This document shows, piece after piece, positions 40,267 to 50,171 of a DNA stretch of 64,000 nt (position 1 is the stretch's first letter; the number at the start of each line of letters is the position of its first letter). A program made the position numbers and the translations under genes. The notes under the pieces are model-generated. The model was given only the letters and a program-made list of their open reading frames with translations, was not told the origin of the DNA and made no database searches. The stretch is from contig NZ_CP104011.1 in assembly GCF_025133575.1 (NCBI RefSeq), forward strand, positions 2,046,001 to 2,110,000, read 5' to 3'. The stretch is from Pseudomonas sp. GCEP-101 (GTDB lineage: Bacteria > Pseudomonadota > Gammaproteobacteria > Pseudomonadales > Pseudomonadaceae).

Positions 40267-40862
40267 GTGTCGAGCTCCTCGGCTTCGGGCAGTTCGCCGG
40301 GCACTTCGGCGTCGGCCTTCACCGCCTGGAAGGCGGCGAGGCGGCGGGAGTAGTGGTCGCGGACCACCAGGGTGCGGGCGCAGTGCGGGCAGTCGAAGAC
40401 GCGCTGGGTGACGTTCTCGGTGTAGCCGTCGCAGTGCACGCACCAGACGCGGCGCACGAAGGAGCCGGCGTGCTCGCGCAGCACTTCGTCCTTGTTCAGG
40501 TTGATCGCGTCGGCGGCCTGCATGGCGGTGCCGATGAAGCTTTCCGAGCCGGCCAGGTACAGGCGGGTGCCCATGCGCGACTGGCCCAGCAGGGCGTGCA
40601 GGTCATCGACCAGCGCACGGTTGCTCGGGTAGATGGCCAGCTCGACGTCGGTGATGTCGCGCAGCGCGGCGAGGTGATCCTGGCCGGAGAAGGATTCGGT
40701 GGAATACAGCACGCGGATGGGCGCGGTGCGCGGCATCTCGGCGAGCAGGCGGAGCATGGCGGCGCCGCCGCTGCCCTGCCCGGCGATGATGTGGTGGGTG
40801 CCACCGGCGAGCGGGCGCAACTGGTCGTAGACCGGCCGGCTCTTGATACCTGTGATGAGCAT
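40263..40862 (-). CDS. DmmA-like dimethylamine monooxygenase subunit
   Basis: 199 residues. The N-terminal alpha/beta part resembles a reductase nucleotide-binding half (HHIIAGQGSGGAAML, RLYLAGSESFIGTAM). The C-terminal part is a four-cysteine zinc-ribbon or rubredoxin-like unit (CVHCDGY ... CPHCART). This combination is typical of DmmA proteins. It is the first gene of the operon, 96 bp downstream of a sigma-54 promoter. Its role in the complex is inferred from the family. Confidence 0.78.
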   Translation of the reverse strand: MLITGIKSRPVYDQLRPLAGGTHHIIAGQGSGGAAMLRLLAEMPRTAPIRVLYSTESFSGQDHLAALRDITDVELAIYPSNRALVDDLHALLGQSRMGTRLYLAGSESFIGTAMQAADAINLNKDEVLREHAGSFVRRVWCVHCDGYTENVTQRVFDCPHCARTLVVRDHYSRRLAAFQAVKADAEVPGELPEAEELDT

Positions 40863-40957
40863 TGTTCTTGTGCCTCCAGAACTGCCGCGGCTCTGACGTC
40901 AGAAGCGGCGGCGCGATTCGAGGACCCGTGCACGGTCACGGGTCGGGGAGTCACGGA

Positions 40958-40974
40958 GCACAGGCTGTGCCAAA
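40958..40974 (-). promoter_or_regulatory. Sigma-54 (-24/-12) promoter of the amine operon
   Basis: On the minus strand TTGGCACAGCCTGTGCT: GG and GC separated by exactly 10 bases, close to the TTGGCAC-N5-TTGCT consensus. It faces the DmmA-like gene. The adjacent gene at 41223 encodes a sigma-54 activator. Confidence 0.85.
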
Positions 40975-41124
40975 TCGTTAAGTAATTGAAATAAAAGGAT
41001 AAAAACAAAATGCGGGGATGAAGGTGTAAGCAGAAATGACAACGCCTGTAGGCAGCCTTGCAGCGGTGGATTGTCGCAGGGGCGTTTCCGGTCGGTTTCG
41101 CGGATGCAGCCCGCCCGGCTTTTC

Positions 41125-41191
41125 GTAGGAGCGAGCTTGCTCGCGAACAGCTTCCGCGCGGGGTTTGTTCGCGAGCAAGCTCGCTCCTACA
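41125..41191. repeat. REPIN between the sigma-54 promoter and the activator gene
   Basis: GTAGGAGCGAGCTTGCTCGC from 41125 and inverted GCGAGCAAGCTCGCTCCTAC to 41190. The rest of the 360-bp gap holds the promoter and AT-richer DNA. Confidence 0.9.
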
Positions 41192-41222
41192 AATACGGGA
41201 AAGTCCGGCGTGAGCAGAGCGC

Positions 41223-42665
<1,443 letters not shown>

Positions 42666-42675
42666 GCTTCTTTGC

Positions 42676-43797
42676 TCATGGATGAAGCTCCGTCGCCTTG
42701 TTCGCCAAGCGCAGCACGAAGACGCGCCAGGCCTCGCCCTCGCGGATAAGGATGCGCGAGCAGTGGCTGTTGAAGGACTGGTAGTTGCCGAACTGGTCCG
42801 GCAGGTCGAGCACCTGCCAGGTGCGCTCGGGCAGCGGCATGCGGTTCAGCGTCGAGGCCAGGCCCGCGGCGCGGGTGATGCCGAAGGTGTGTTCGAAGGC
42901 GGCGTTGCGCCATTGCGGCTGGGCCTGCTCGTCGATCACCAGCACGGCGTCGGGCACCGCGTCGAACACCCGGCGCAGCGCCTCGATGCGCTGCTCGGCG
43001 TCGTGCTGCATGCGCAGTTCCTGGCTGACGTCGCGCAGGCTGCCCCACATGCGCAGCAGGCGGCCGTTGTGGATGCTGGCGCGCACGTCGTTCTCCACGT
43101 AGGCCGGCGAGCCGTCGTGGCGGCGGTCCACCGACAGCGCGCCGTCGACGTGGAAGTCCGCCTCGATCAGGCGCCGCACGAACTCTTCGTTGGCCGGGCT
43201 GCGTGGCCAGTACAGGCGCACCGGCTGTTCGCTGAAGTCGACGTCGGCCGGCATCTCGTAGATGTTGGCCATGGCGCGGTTGCACAGGCGCCAGTAGGAG
43301 CGGTTCTCGAACACCTGGCGGACGATCTCGTCGGGCGTCTCGCGCACGTCCACCGACTCGGCGAACTCGATGCACCAGTAGGCCACCCGCGCGCTGAAAA
43401 GCATCTGGCTCATCACCTCGTTGGCGCTCTGCAGCTCGCCCAGGCGCCGGCTGATCGGCCCCAGCGGCATCTTCACCAGGTGCAGGCGCGCCGGCTCGCC
43501 GTCGCGCCATTGCAGCACGCCGCTGGCGAGCACCGGCAGCAGGCCGCCGTTATGGCGGATCAGGGTCAGTTCCAGGTCCTGCACGCGCTCGTCCGCCGGC
43601 GGGCTGGCGAACAGCTGCATCAGCGCGTTCAGCGAGTCGGCGGTGTAGATCAGTTCGGCGCCCTGGCCGTCCAGCGAACCGGGCGGATAGCCGAGCTGAT
43701 CGGTCTGCTCGGCCGAGACTTCGATGAAGCGTCCCTGGGACGTCAGGCTGTCGGACAGCAGCAAGCCCCTGTCCAGCAGCAGTTTCAGCGGGTCCAT
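42676..43797 (-). CDS. PAS-only sensor protein, partner of the sigma-54 activator
   Basis: 373 residues from ATG 43797 with GGAGGGA upstream. Two or three PAS-like regions can be seen (RGLLLSDSLTSQGRFIEVSA, NRAMANIYEMPADVDF, FDAVPDAVLVIDEQAQPQWR). There is no histidine kinase, GGEEF, EAL or HTH output domain and no membrane segment. It sits 10 bp upstream of the activator and is probably translated with it. The best inference is that it binds the signal or a cofactor and controls the activator by direct contact. I do not know a studied homologue. Confidence 0.78.
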   Translation of the reverse strand: MDPLKLLLDRGLLLSDSLTSQGRFIEVSAEQTDQLGYPPGSLDGQGAELIYTADSLNALMQLFASPPADERVQDLELTLIRHNGGLLPVLASGVLQWRDGEPARLHLVKMPLGPISRRLGELQSANEVMSQMLFSARVAYWCIEFAESVDVRETPDEIVRQVFENRSYWRLCNRAMANIYEMPADVDFSEQPVRLYWPRSPANEEFVRRLIEADFHVDGALSVDRRHDGSPAYVENDVRASIHNGRLLRMWGSLRDVSQELRMQHDAEQRIEALRRVFDAVPDAVLVIDEQAQPQWRNAAFEHTFGITRAAGLASTLNRMPLPERTWQVLDLPDQFGNYQSFNSHCSRILIREGEAWRVFVLRLANKATELHP

Positions 43798-44150
43798 TTG
43801 TCCCTCCAACGTAGATCTCCAATGCAATTTCCCAACAGGGCGATGCGGCCATCGAATGGCCCGCCGGAGGAACAAGGCAGGTTGCATGCCAGCCTGGAAT
43901 GCCCGTACGCCGCGGGGTGGGGCGAAGGGGTGTGGGCAAAAACGCAGCACATGGGGCAAACCTGCAGCGCAGCGTGCAGAGTATCCGCTGCAGCGCTGCA
44001 ACGGCGTGCCGGGCGATGGAAGGCGGGGGCGATTTACGCTCGATACTGGCCAGTTGATAGCTTTTGAGTTCGTTTGAGGTGCTGGCGCTGCTAGGATGCG
44101 CGCGCGTTTCGTTCCCTGAACCCAGAGCCCGCTCCCTACAAGAGGCCGCC
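43798..44150. promoter_or_regulatory. Divergent region between the PAS protein and PilZ genes, with TGCAGCG palindromes
   Basis: 353 bp without a gene. A perfect 12-bp palindrome TGCAGCGCTGCA is at 43989-44000, and a related CTGCAGCGCAGCGTGCAG lies at 43962-43979. These are possible operator sites for the activator or another regulator; this is inference only. Confidence 0.4.
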
Positions 44151-44513
44151 ATGCGCAAGCACCGTCGTTTGACCTTCCGCCACATTGGCCAGATCAACGT
44201 GACCAACCGCCTGAGCGGCGACCCCATGGGGGTGGTCCTGGACGTTTCGATGGGTGGGCTGCGGCTGGTGACGGACGGGCCGCTGGCGCCGGGCAGCTGC
44301 TACGACATGCGCCTGGAGATCCCGGTGCGCGAGGACCACACCCGCTCGGTGGACATCACCGCGATTTGCCAGTGGTCGAAGAAGGACGCCAAGAACGCGC
44401 GCTTCGAGCAGGGTTTCAAGCTGGACCGGCCGAGCGCCGCGTTCACCGAGCTGGTGACGTCGATGTCGGTGAGTTTCAACCGCAGCCTGTTGGGGCGGGC
44501 GCGGTTGTCGTGA
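44151..44513 (+). CDS. PilZ-domain c-di-GMP-binding protein
   Basis: 120 residues from ATG 44151. The N-terminal RKHRR fits RxxxR and DVSMGGL fits D/NxSxxG, the two c-di-GMP contact motifs. The domain runs through to the C terminus with nothing else attached. It lies next to the lateral flagellar cluster, so a YcgR-like brake on flagella is conceivable, but it lacks the YcgR-N domain. The 29-codon ORF extension upstream is rejected on RBS position. Confidence 0.87.
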   Translation: MRKHRRLTFRHIGQINVTNRLSGDPMGVVLDVSMGGLRLVTDGPLAPGSCYDMRLEIPVREDHTRSVDITAICQWSKKDAKNARFEQGFKLDRPSAAFTELVTSMSVSFNRSLLGRARLS

Positions 44514-44537
44514 GGGGTAGCTCGGCGCTCAGGCTGG

Positions 44538-44677
44538 CCCTCACCCCAGCCCTCTCCCAGAGGGAGAGGGGGCCGTTCGGTGTTCTGTCGTTGTATCGAT
44601 GTTAGCCGGCGAGCACGAGAATATCCGTCTGCACAAGACAGTCCCCTCTCCCTCTGGGAGAGGGTTAGGGTGAGGGA
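44538..44677. repeat. Inverted CCCTCACCCCAGCCCTCTC-type repeat
   Basis: Third copy of the family at 953 and 34346, with arms at 44538-44573 and 44641-44677. It lies between the PilZ gene and the 3' end of flhA and may act as a bidirectional hairpin. Confidence 0.85.
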
Positions 44678-44725
44678 AAAGCCCCGTGCGAATGGTTCCG
44701 AAAAGCACCCGCTCGGCCTGCCCCA

Positions 44726-46822
44726 TTACCCCAGTGTCCCCATGATCTGCACCCCCACCCGCTCGGGAATCTCGTTCTGCGACAGCACGTGCAGCCCCGG
44801 GCTGAATACCCGTGCATAACGGGCGAGCAGCGGCCGCAGTTGCGGCATCACGGTGAGGATCGGCGGGTGGCCTTCCTTGCGTAGCTTTTCCTTCACCACC
44901 GGCATGCTGTGCTGCAGCTGGTTGAGCAGGCTGGGCTCTACCGGGATGTTGTCCAGGCTCACCGGGCCGGCCTGCTGGGCGATGCTCAGGGCGCCGAGCA
45001 GGGTGTTTTCCAGGGCATTCTCCAGCACGAACACGGCCAGCTCCGGGCGGTCGCCGGCAATCGAGGAAACGATGCTGCGGCGCAGCGCATAGCGCACGTC
45101 GGAAGCCAGCAGCACCGGGTCCTTGGTGGTCTCGCTGCCTTCGAGCAGGGCGCTGGCGATGGTGACGATGTCCTTGAGCGGCACTTCCTCCTGCAGCAAC
45201 TGGCGGAACACCCGGTGCTGCTGCGAATAGGTCAGCTGCGCCTTCAGCGACTCGGCCAGCTTGGGCGCCTGCAGCGTCAGGCGCTGCATCAGGTGCTCGA
45301 CGTCGTCGTGCTTGAAGATGTCCGGCAGGTGCTCGCGCACTACCTTGTTCAGGTGCGTGGCGACCACGCTGGCGCAGTCGATCACCTGGTAGCCCAGGTT
45401 CAGCGCGCGGGACTTGTCCGCCGGCAGGATCCACACCACCTGCATGCGGTACGCCGGGTCGACGCCGAGGATGCCGTCGATCTCGCCGTACAGCTCCGGC
45501 GAGGGAATCGCCATCAGCCGGTCGGCGTGGATCTCCGCGCCGTCGATGCGCTCGCCATTGATGTGGATGGCGTACTGCGAGGCCTTCAGGCGCAGGCTGT
45601 CGCGGATCTGCACTTCCGGCAGGAGGAAGCCGAGGTTCTCCGAGAGCGTCTGGCGCACCCCGCGAATCCGCTGCGGCAGCGGCGCCCCGCTGGCCTCGTT
45701 GACCAGGCTGACCAGCTTGTAGCCCAGCGAGATCGACAGCCGCTCCACCAGCGGGATGTCTTCCCAGCCCAGTTGCTGTGCGCGCTCCTGATCCATCGCG
45801 TGCGTCAGCGCCTGGGTCTGCTCCAGCGTCTGCGCCTCCATCGGCGGGCCGGCCAGCGACAGGCGCCAGGCGATGAAGGCGACCAGCGCGGCGAAGGCGA
45901 AGAACGCCACGTGCGGCATGCCCGGCACCAGGCCGAGCACCACGAGGATGCCGGCGACGGTGTAGAGCAGCGACGGCGAGGCGAGCATCTGCTTGCGCAC
46001 CAGGCTGGTGATTTCCGCCGACTCGTTGACCCGCGTGACGATGATCGCCGCCGCGGTGGACAGCAGCAGCGCCGGGATCTGCGCCACCAGGCCGTCGCCG
46101 ATGGTCAGCAGGGCGTAGCGCTGGAAGGCCGCGCCGGCGGGCAGGTCGTAGACGAACACGCCGATGGCCAGGCCGCCGAACAGGTTGATCAGCAGGATCA
46201 GGATGCCGGCGATGGCGTCGCCGCGGACGAACTTCGAGGCGCCGTCCATCGCGCCGTAGAAGTCGGCCTCTTTGGCCACTTCCGAGCGGCGGCGCTTGGC
46301 TTCGTTCTGGTCGATCAGGCCGGCGTTGAGGTCGGCGTCGATGGCCATCTGCTTGCCGGGCAGCGCGTCCAGGGTGAAGCGCGCGGTCACTTCGGAGATG
46401 CGCTCGCCGCCCTTGGTGATGACCATGAAGTTGATGATCATCAGGATCACGAAGACGATCAGGCCGACGATGAAGTTGCCGCCGATCACCACGTGGCCGA
46501 AGGCTTCGATCACCTTGCCCGCCGCGCCCGTGCCGGTGTGGCCGTCGAGCAGCACCACGCGGGTCGAGGCGACGTTCAGGGTCAGGCGCAGCAGCGTGGT
46601 GACCAGGATCACCGTGGGCAGCAGGGAAAAGTCCAGCGGGCTCTTCGACGACACGCTGACCAGCAGCACCAGGATCGCCACCACGATGTTGAAGGTGAAC
46701 AGGGCGTCCAGCACCAGCGGCGGCAGCGGCAGGATGATCATCGAGAGGATCGACAGGATGATCAGCGGGATGCCGATGCGGCCGCTCTGGAGGGTCGGCA
46801 ATAGTGACTGCAGTAGGCGCAT
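44726..46822 (-). CDS. flhA: Flagellar export gate protein FlhA, lateral type
   Basis: 698 residues with an N-terminal membrane half (about 8 helices, FHIPEP family signature region GGERISEVTARFTLDALPG) and a large cytoplasmic domain. It is the nonameric ring of the type III export gate. It is the last gene of fliM-fliN-fliP-fliQ-fliR-flhB-flhA. There is no flhF, fleN or fliA after it, unlike the polar system of Pseudomonas, which supports assignment to a second, lateral-type system. Confidence 0.93.
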   Translation of the reverse strand: MRLLQSLLPTLQSGRIGIPLIILSILSMIILPLPPLVLDALFTFNIVVAILVLLVSVSSKSPLDFSLLPTVILVTTLLRLTLNVASTRVVLLDGHTGTGAAGKVIEAFGHVVIGGNFIVGLIVFVILMIINFMVITKGGERISEVTARFTLDALPGKQMAIDADLNAGLIDQNEAKRRRSEVAKEADFYGAMDGASKFVRGDAIAGILILLINLFGGLAIGVFVYDLPAGAAFQRYALLTIGDGLVAQIPALLLSTAAAIIVTRVNESAEITSLVRKQMLASPSLLYTVAGILVVLGLVPGMPHVAFFAFAALVAFIAWRLSLAGPPMEAQTLEQTQALTHAMDQERAQQLGWEDIPLVERLSISLGYKLVSLVNEASGAPLPQRIRGVRQTLSENLGFLLPEVQIRDSLRLKASQYAIHINGERIDGAEIHADRLMAIPSPELYGEIDGILGVDPAYRMQVVWILPADKSRALNLGYQVIDCASVVATHLNKVVREHLPDIFKHDDVEHLMQRLTLQAPKLAESLKAQLTYSQQHRVFRQLLQEEVPLKDIVTIASALLEGSETTKDPVLLASDVRYALRRSIVSSIAGDRPELAVFVLENALENTLLGALSIAQQAGPVSLDNIPVEPSLLNQLQHSMPVVKEKLRKEGHPPILTVMPQLRPLLARYARVFSPGLHVLSQNEIPERVGVQIMGTLG

Positions 46823-46824
46823 GG

Positions 46825-47958
46825 TCAGACTCTGTTCAGCAGTTCATCGGGAATGGGGACGTTCCTGATCAGCTCGGGCCGCTCGCGGCGCCCGGAGCGC
46901 CAGGCCTTGAGCTGGAGGATGTAGGTGAGGACGTGGGCCACGGCCTTGTACAGCTGCGCCGGGATCTGCTGGTTCACCTGGGTGGTGGCGTAGATGGCGC
47001 GGGCCAGCGGCGGCAGCTCCAGCACTTCCAGCGCGTGGGTCTTGGCCAGCTTGCGGATGTACAGCGCGGTCTCGTCCAGGCCCTTGGCGACCACGTAGGG
47101 CGCCTGGGCCTTCTTCGGGTCGTAGCGCAGCGCGACGGCGAAATGCACCGGGTTGACGATCACCACGTCGGCGCTCTTGATCGACTTGCTGATCTGCCGG
47201 TGCACCAGCTGGCGCTGCAACTGGCGGATGCGCGCCTTCACTTCCGGGCGGCCTTCCTGGTTCTTGTGTTCTTCCTTGCGCTCCTGCTTGGTCATGCGCA
47301 GCTTCTTCTTGAAGAAGAAGTACTGGATCGGGATGTCGATCACCGAGAACAGGATGAACACCACCAGCAGCGACAGGGTGATGTCGTAGAAGGTGCCGAA
47401 GGCGGCGGCGATGGCGCCGTGCACGTTGCTGCGCTGCAGCGCCAGCAGGCCGGGCAGGGCGGCGTGCAGCTGGTAGAGGGCCACCAGGATCAGCACGGCG
47501 ATCTTCAGCAGCGACTTGGCCAGCTCCGTCCAGTTCTGCAGCGAGAAGATGCGCCCAAGGCCGGTGATGGGGTTGAGCTTGGACAGCCGGGGCATGAAGT
47601 TCTTGCGGGAGAAGATCCAGCCGCCGGGGATCATCGAGAACAGCACCACCAGCAGCGGCGTGACCAGCAACGGCAGCAGCGTGGTGATCAGCAGCGCCAG
47701 GTGATGGCCGAGCACCAGCGGCAGGTCGTCCAGGCCGATCTCGCTGTGCCGCAGATCGATGAAGGACAGCGCGAAGCCCTGTCTGAGGCCATCGTAGAAG
47801 TGCTCGACGCAGAACTTCAGGGCGATCAGCGTGGCCAGCAGCGACAGCGTGGTGGACAGGTCCTTGGAGCGGCTGACCTGGCCATCCTCGCGGCTCTTTT
47901 TCAGCTTCTGCTGGGAGGCCTCTTCGGTTTTTTCCTGGGCGCTGTGCTGCTCAGCCAT
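46825..47958 (-). CDS. flhB: Flagellar export switch protein FlhB, lateral type
   Basis: 377 residues. A Lys/Glu-rich N terminus (KTEEASQQKLKKSREDGQVS) and four helices come first. The autocleavage NPTH site reads NPVH (VVIVNPVHFAVALRYD) here. N and P, the residues flanking the cut, are kept. FlhB switches export from rod/hook to filament substrates. It is followed 2 bp later by flhA and overlaps fliR by 8 bp. Confidence 0.95.
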   Translation of the reverse strand: MAEQHSAQEKTEEASQQKLKKSREDGQVSRSKDLSTTLSLLATLIALKFCVEHFYDGLRQGFALSFIDLRHSEIGLDDLPLVLGHHLALLITTLLPLLVTPLLVVLFSMIPGGWIFSRKNFMPRLSKLNPITGLGRIFSLQNWTELAKSLLKIAVLILVALYQLHAALPGLLALQRSNVHGAIAAAFGTFYDITLSLLVVFILFSVIDIPIQYFFFKKKLRMTKQERKEEHKNQEGRPEVKARIRQLQRQLVHRQISKSIKSADVVIVNPVHFAVALRYDPKKAQAPYVVAKGLDETALYIRKLAKTHALEVLELPPLARAIYATTQVNQQIPAQLYKAVAHVLTYILQLKAWRSGRRERPELIRNVPIPDELLNRV

Positions 47959-48751
47959 GGCGCCCCTCGCGGAAGATCACGCCGATGGCGTCGAGCAGCT
48001 GGCGGGTGAGCTTGAGGTAATTCTCGGGGATGTCCGGCAGGGTCAGCCAGATGCACCCGAGCCCGGCCAGCACCGCCATGGGGAAGCCCAGGGAGAACAG
48101 GTTGAGCGCCGGCGAGATGCGGTTGAGCAGGCCGAAGCAGAACTGCACCAGGGTCATGCAGAACACCACCGGCAGGGTGATCAGCACCGCGGCGGCGAAC
48201 ACCCACGCCAGGCTGCCCGCCACCGACTCCAGGCCCAGGTAATGCAGGCCGCTGCCCACCGGCCAGTAGACGAAGCTCTGGTAGAGGATGCTCACCACCA
48301 GCAGGTGGCCGTCGATGGAGAGGAACAGGAACACCAGCAGGATGAAATACAGCTGGTAGAGGATCGAGGACGACGACACGCCGTTCATGGGGTCGTTGTA
48401 CACCGCCATGCTCAGGCCCAGTTGGGTGGAGATCACGTCGCCCACCAGGGTGAACACGGTGAACACCAGCATCAGCGCAAGACCCAGCATCAGGCCGAAG
48501 GCGATCTGCTCCAGCGCCACCAGCAGGCCCTGGGCGGAGAACGGATCGATGGCCGGCGGGCGCGGCAGCGCGGCGCCCAGGGCGACGGTCAGGGCGAGGC
48601 CCAGGAGGATGCGCAGGCGCAGGGGGATCGCCTTGTGGCTGAAGATCGGCGCCAGGGCGAACACCGCCATGATCCGGCAGAACGGCCACCACCAGGCCTG
48701 CAGCGTGTGCAGGGTGTCGAAGACCTGCAGGAAGGATGCGCCGTGCTGCAT
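47951..48751 (-). CDS. fliR: Flagellar export protein FliR, lateral type
   Basis: 266 residues, about six hydrophobic helices (FCRIMAVFALAPIFSHKAIP, LMLVFTVFTLVGDVISTQLG). Part of the FliPQR export channel. It lies 4 bp after fliQ and overlaps flhB by 8 bp. Confidence 0.95.
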   Translation of the reverse strand: MQHGASFLQVFDTLHTLQAWWWPFCRIMAVFALAPIFSHKAIPLRLRILLGLALTVALGAALPRPPAIDPFSAQGLLVALEQIAFGLMLGLALMLVFTVFTLVGDVISTQLGLSMAVYNDPMNGVSSSSILYQLYFILLVFLFLSIDGHLLVVSILYQSFVYWPVGSGLHYLGLESVAGSLAWVFAAAVLITLPVVFCMTLVQFCFGLLNRISPALNLFSLGFPMAVLAGLGCIWLTLPDIPENYLKLTRQLLDAIGVIFREGRHG

Positions 48752-48755
48752 GGCA

Positions 48756-49028
48756 TCAGCCGACCAGTCGGCCCGCCTGGTGGAACGATTCGATGAACAG
48801 CTCCGAGAGGGTACGCAGGATCCAGTGCCCGGCGAATACCAGCATGCCTAAGGTGATCAGCAGGCGCGGCAGGAAGCTGAGCATCTGCTCGTTGATCTGC
48901 GTGGCCGCCTGGAAAATGCTCACCAGCAGGCCGCCGATCAGGCTCGGCACGATCAGCACGCAGACGATCAGCGCGGTGATGTGCACGGCGTTGGAGACGA
49001 TATCGACGGCGCTTTCGGGCGTGAGCAT
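48756..49028 (-). CDS. fliQ: Flagellar export protein FliQ, lateral type
   Basis: 90 residues, two helices, of the usual size (MLTPESAVDIVSNAVHITAL..., ATQINEQMLSFLPRLL). Part of the FliPQR channel, 22 bp after fliP. Confidence 0.95.
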   Translation of the reverse strand: MLTPESAVDIVSNAVHITALIVCVLIVPSLIGGLLVSIFQAATQINEQMLSFLPRLLITLGMLVFAGHWILRTLSELFIESFHQAGRLVG

Positions 49029-49050
49029 GGCGTGGTTTCCGTCAGGGCCG

Positions 49051-49800
49051 CTAGAACGGCTGCACGCTGCTGGTCAGCGTGCCCATCATCAGGGCCCAGC
49101 CATCCACCAGCACGAAGATCATCAGCTTGAACGGCAGCGAGATCATCATCGGCGAGAGCATCATCATGCCCATCGCCATCAGCACGCTGGCGACCACCAG
49201 GTCGATCACCAGGAACGGGATGAAGATCATGAAGCCCAGTTGGAACGCCGTCTTCAGCTCGCTGAGCACGAACGAGGGCAGCAGCAGGGAGAAGTCCAGG
49301 TCGTTCAGGTTCTCCGGCACGGTCTCGCCGGCCAGGGAGACCATGGTCTCCAACGAGGTGCGGTTGGTCTGCGCCAGCATGAAGCGGCTCAGGGTCTGCT
49401 TGGCGCGGCCCATGCCGTCCTCCAGGCTGATCTGGTCGGCCTCGAAGGGTTGGTAGGCGTGGCTGTAGATGTCCTGCCAGACCGGCCGCATCACCAGCAG
49501 CGTCATCACCAGGGCGATGCCCACCAGCACGTTGTTCGGCGGGCTCTGCTGCAGGCCGATGGCCTGGCGCAGGATGGCCAGCACGATGACGAAGCGGGTG
49601 AAGCAGGTCATCAGCATGAGCATCGCCGGGAGGAAGCCCAGCAAGGTCATGACGATGAGGATCTGCAGCTTGACGCTGAAGGCCTGGCCGTCCGCCGTGT
49701 CGTGCAGGTTGAACAGCGTGACCTCGCCGCCGGCCGCCTGCACAGGGAGCGGGCAGAGCAGCAGGAGCAGGCCGATCGCGGCCAGGGCGCGGCGCAGCAT
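49051..49800 (-). CDS. fliP: Flagellar export protein FliP, lateral type
   Basis: 249 residues from ATG 49800. It has a cleavable signal peptide (MLRRALAAIGLLLLLCPLPV) and four helices, with MLMLMTCFTRFVIVLAILRQ and VIDLVVASVLMAMGMMM. It forms the core of the export channel. The ATG overlaps the fliN stop (TGATG). There is no fliO upstream, as in other lateral systems. Confidence 0.95.
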   Translation of the reverse strand: MLRRALAAIGLLLLLCPLPVQAAGGEVTLFNLHDTADGQAFSVKLQILIVMTLLGFLPAMLMLMTCFTRFVIVLAILRQAIGLQQSPPNNVLVGIALVMTLLVMRPVWQDIYSHAYQPFEADQISLEDGMGRAKQTLSRFMLAQTNRTSLETMVSLAGETVPENLNDLDFSLLLPSFVLSELKTAFQLGFMIFIPFLVIDLVVASVLMAMGMMMLSPMMISLPFKLMIFVLVDGWALMMGTLTSSVQPF

Positions 49801-50171
49801 CACGCGGTCAGGGCGTCGAGGCTGGCGCCGCACAGTTCGAGCACGCGCAGGCCGTAGTTGCCGTTCATCACCACCACCTCGGCCTTGGCGAACAGCGCGC
49901 CGTTGACCTTCACGTCCAGCGGCTCGCCGGCGAGCTTGTCGAGGATGATCACGCTGTTGGCATCCACGTCCATCAGCTCCTTGAGCGAGATTTCCACCGA
50001 GGCGACTTCCAGGGTGACGTTCACCGGGATCTTGCCGAAGAAGCTCAGGTCCTGCTGCGGCAGCGACGCGCGCACGGGCTCGGCGGGGATGTCGGTGACG
50101 TCCTGGGTGAGGCCCAGGTCGCCGTCGTTGATCAGCGACTCGAACTCGGAGTCGGAGAGAGAACCGGTCAT
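49800..50171 (-). CDS. fliN: Flagellar motor switch protein FliN, lateral type
   Basis: 123 residues from ATG 50171. The C-terminal SpoA domain is normal (VNVTLEVASVEISLKELMDV, LDKLAGEPLDVKVNGALFAK). The N terminus MTGSLSDSEFESLINDGDLG resembles the CheY-docking peptide LSQDEIDALL normally at the start of FliM or FliY. It is a C-ring base component. The ATG overlaps the fliM stop (ATGA). Confidence 0.93.
   Translation of the reverse strand: MTGSLSDSEFESLINDGDLGLTQDVTDIPAEPVRASLPQQDLSFFGKIPVNVTLEVASVEISLKELMDVDANSVIILDKLAGEPLDVKVNGALFAKAEVVVMNGNYGLRVLELCGASLDALTA

Noticed and set aside
44909..46804. 631-residue ORF antisense to flhA
   Set aside because: Composition typical of an antisense frame; flhA is certain.
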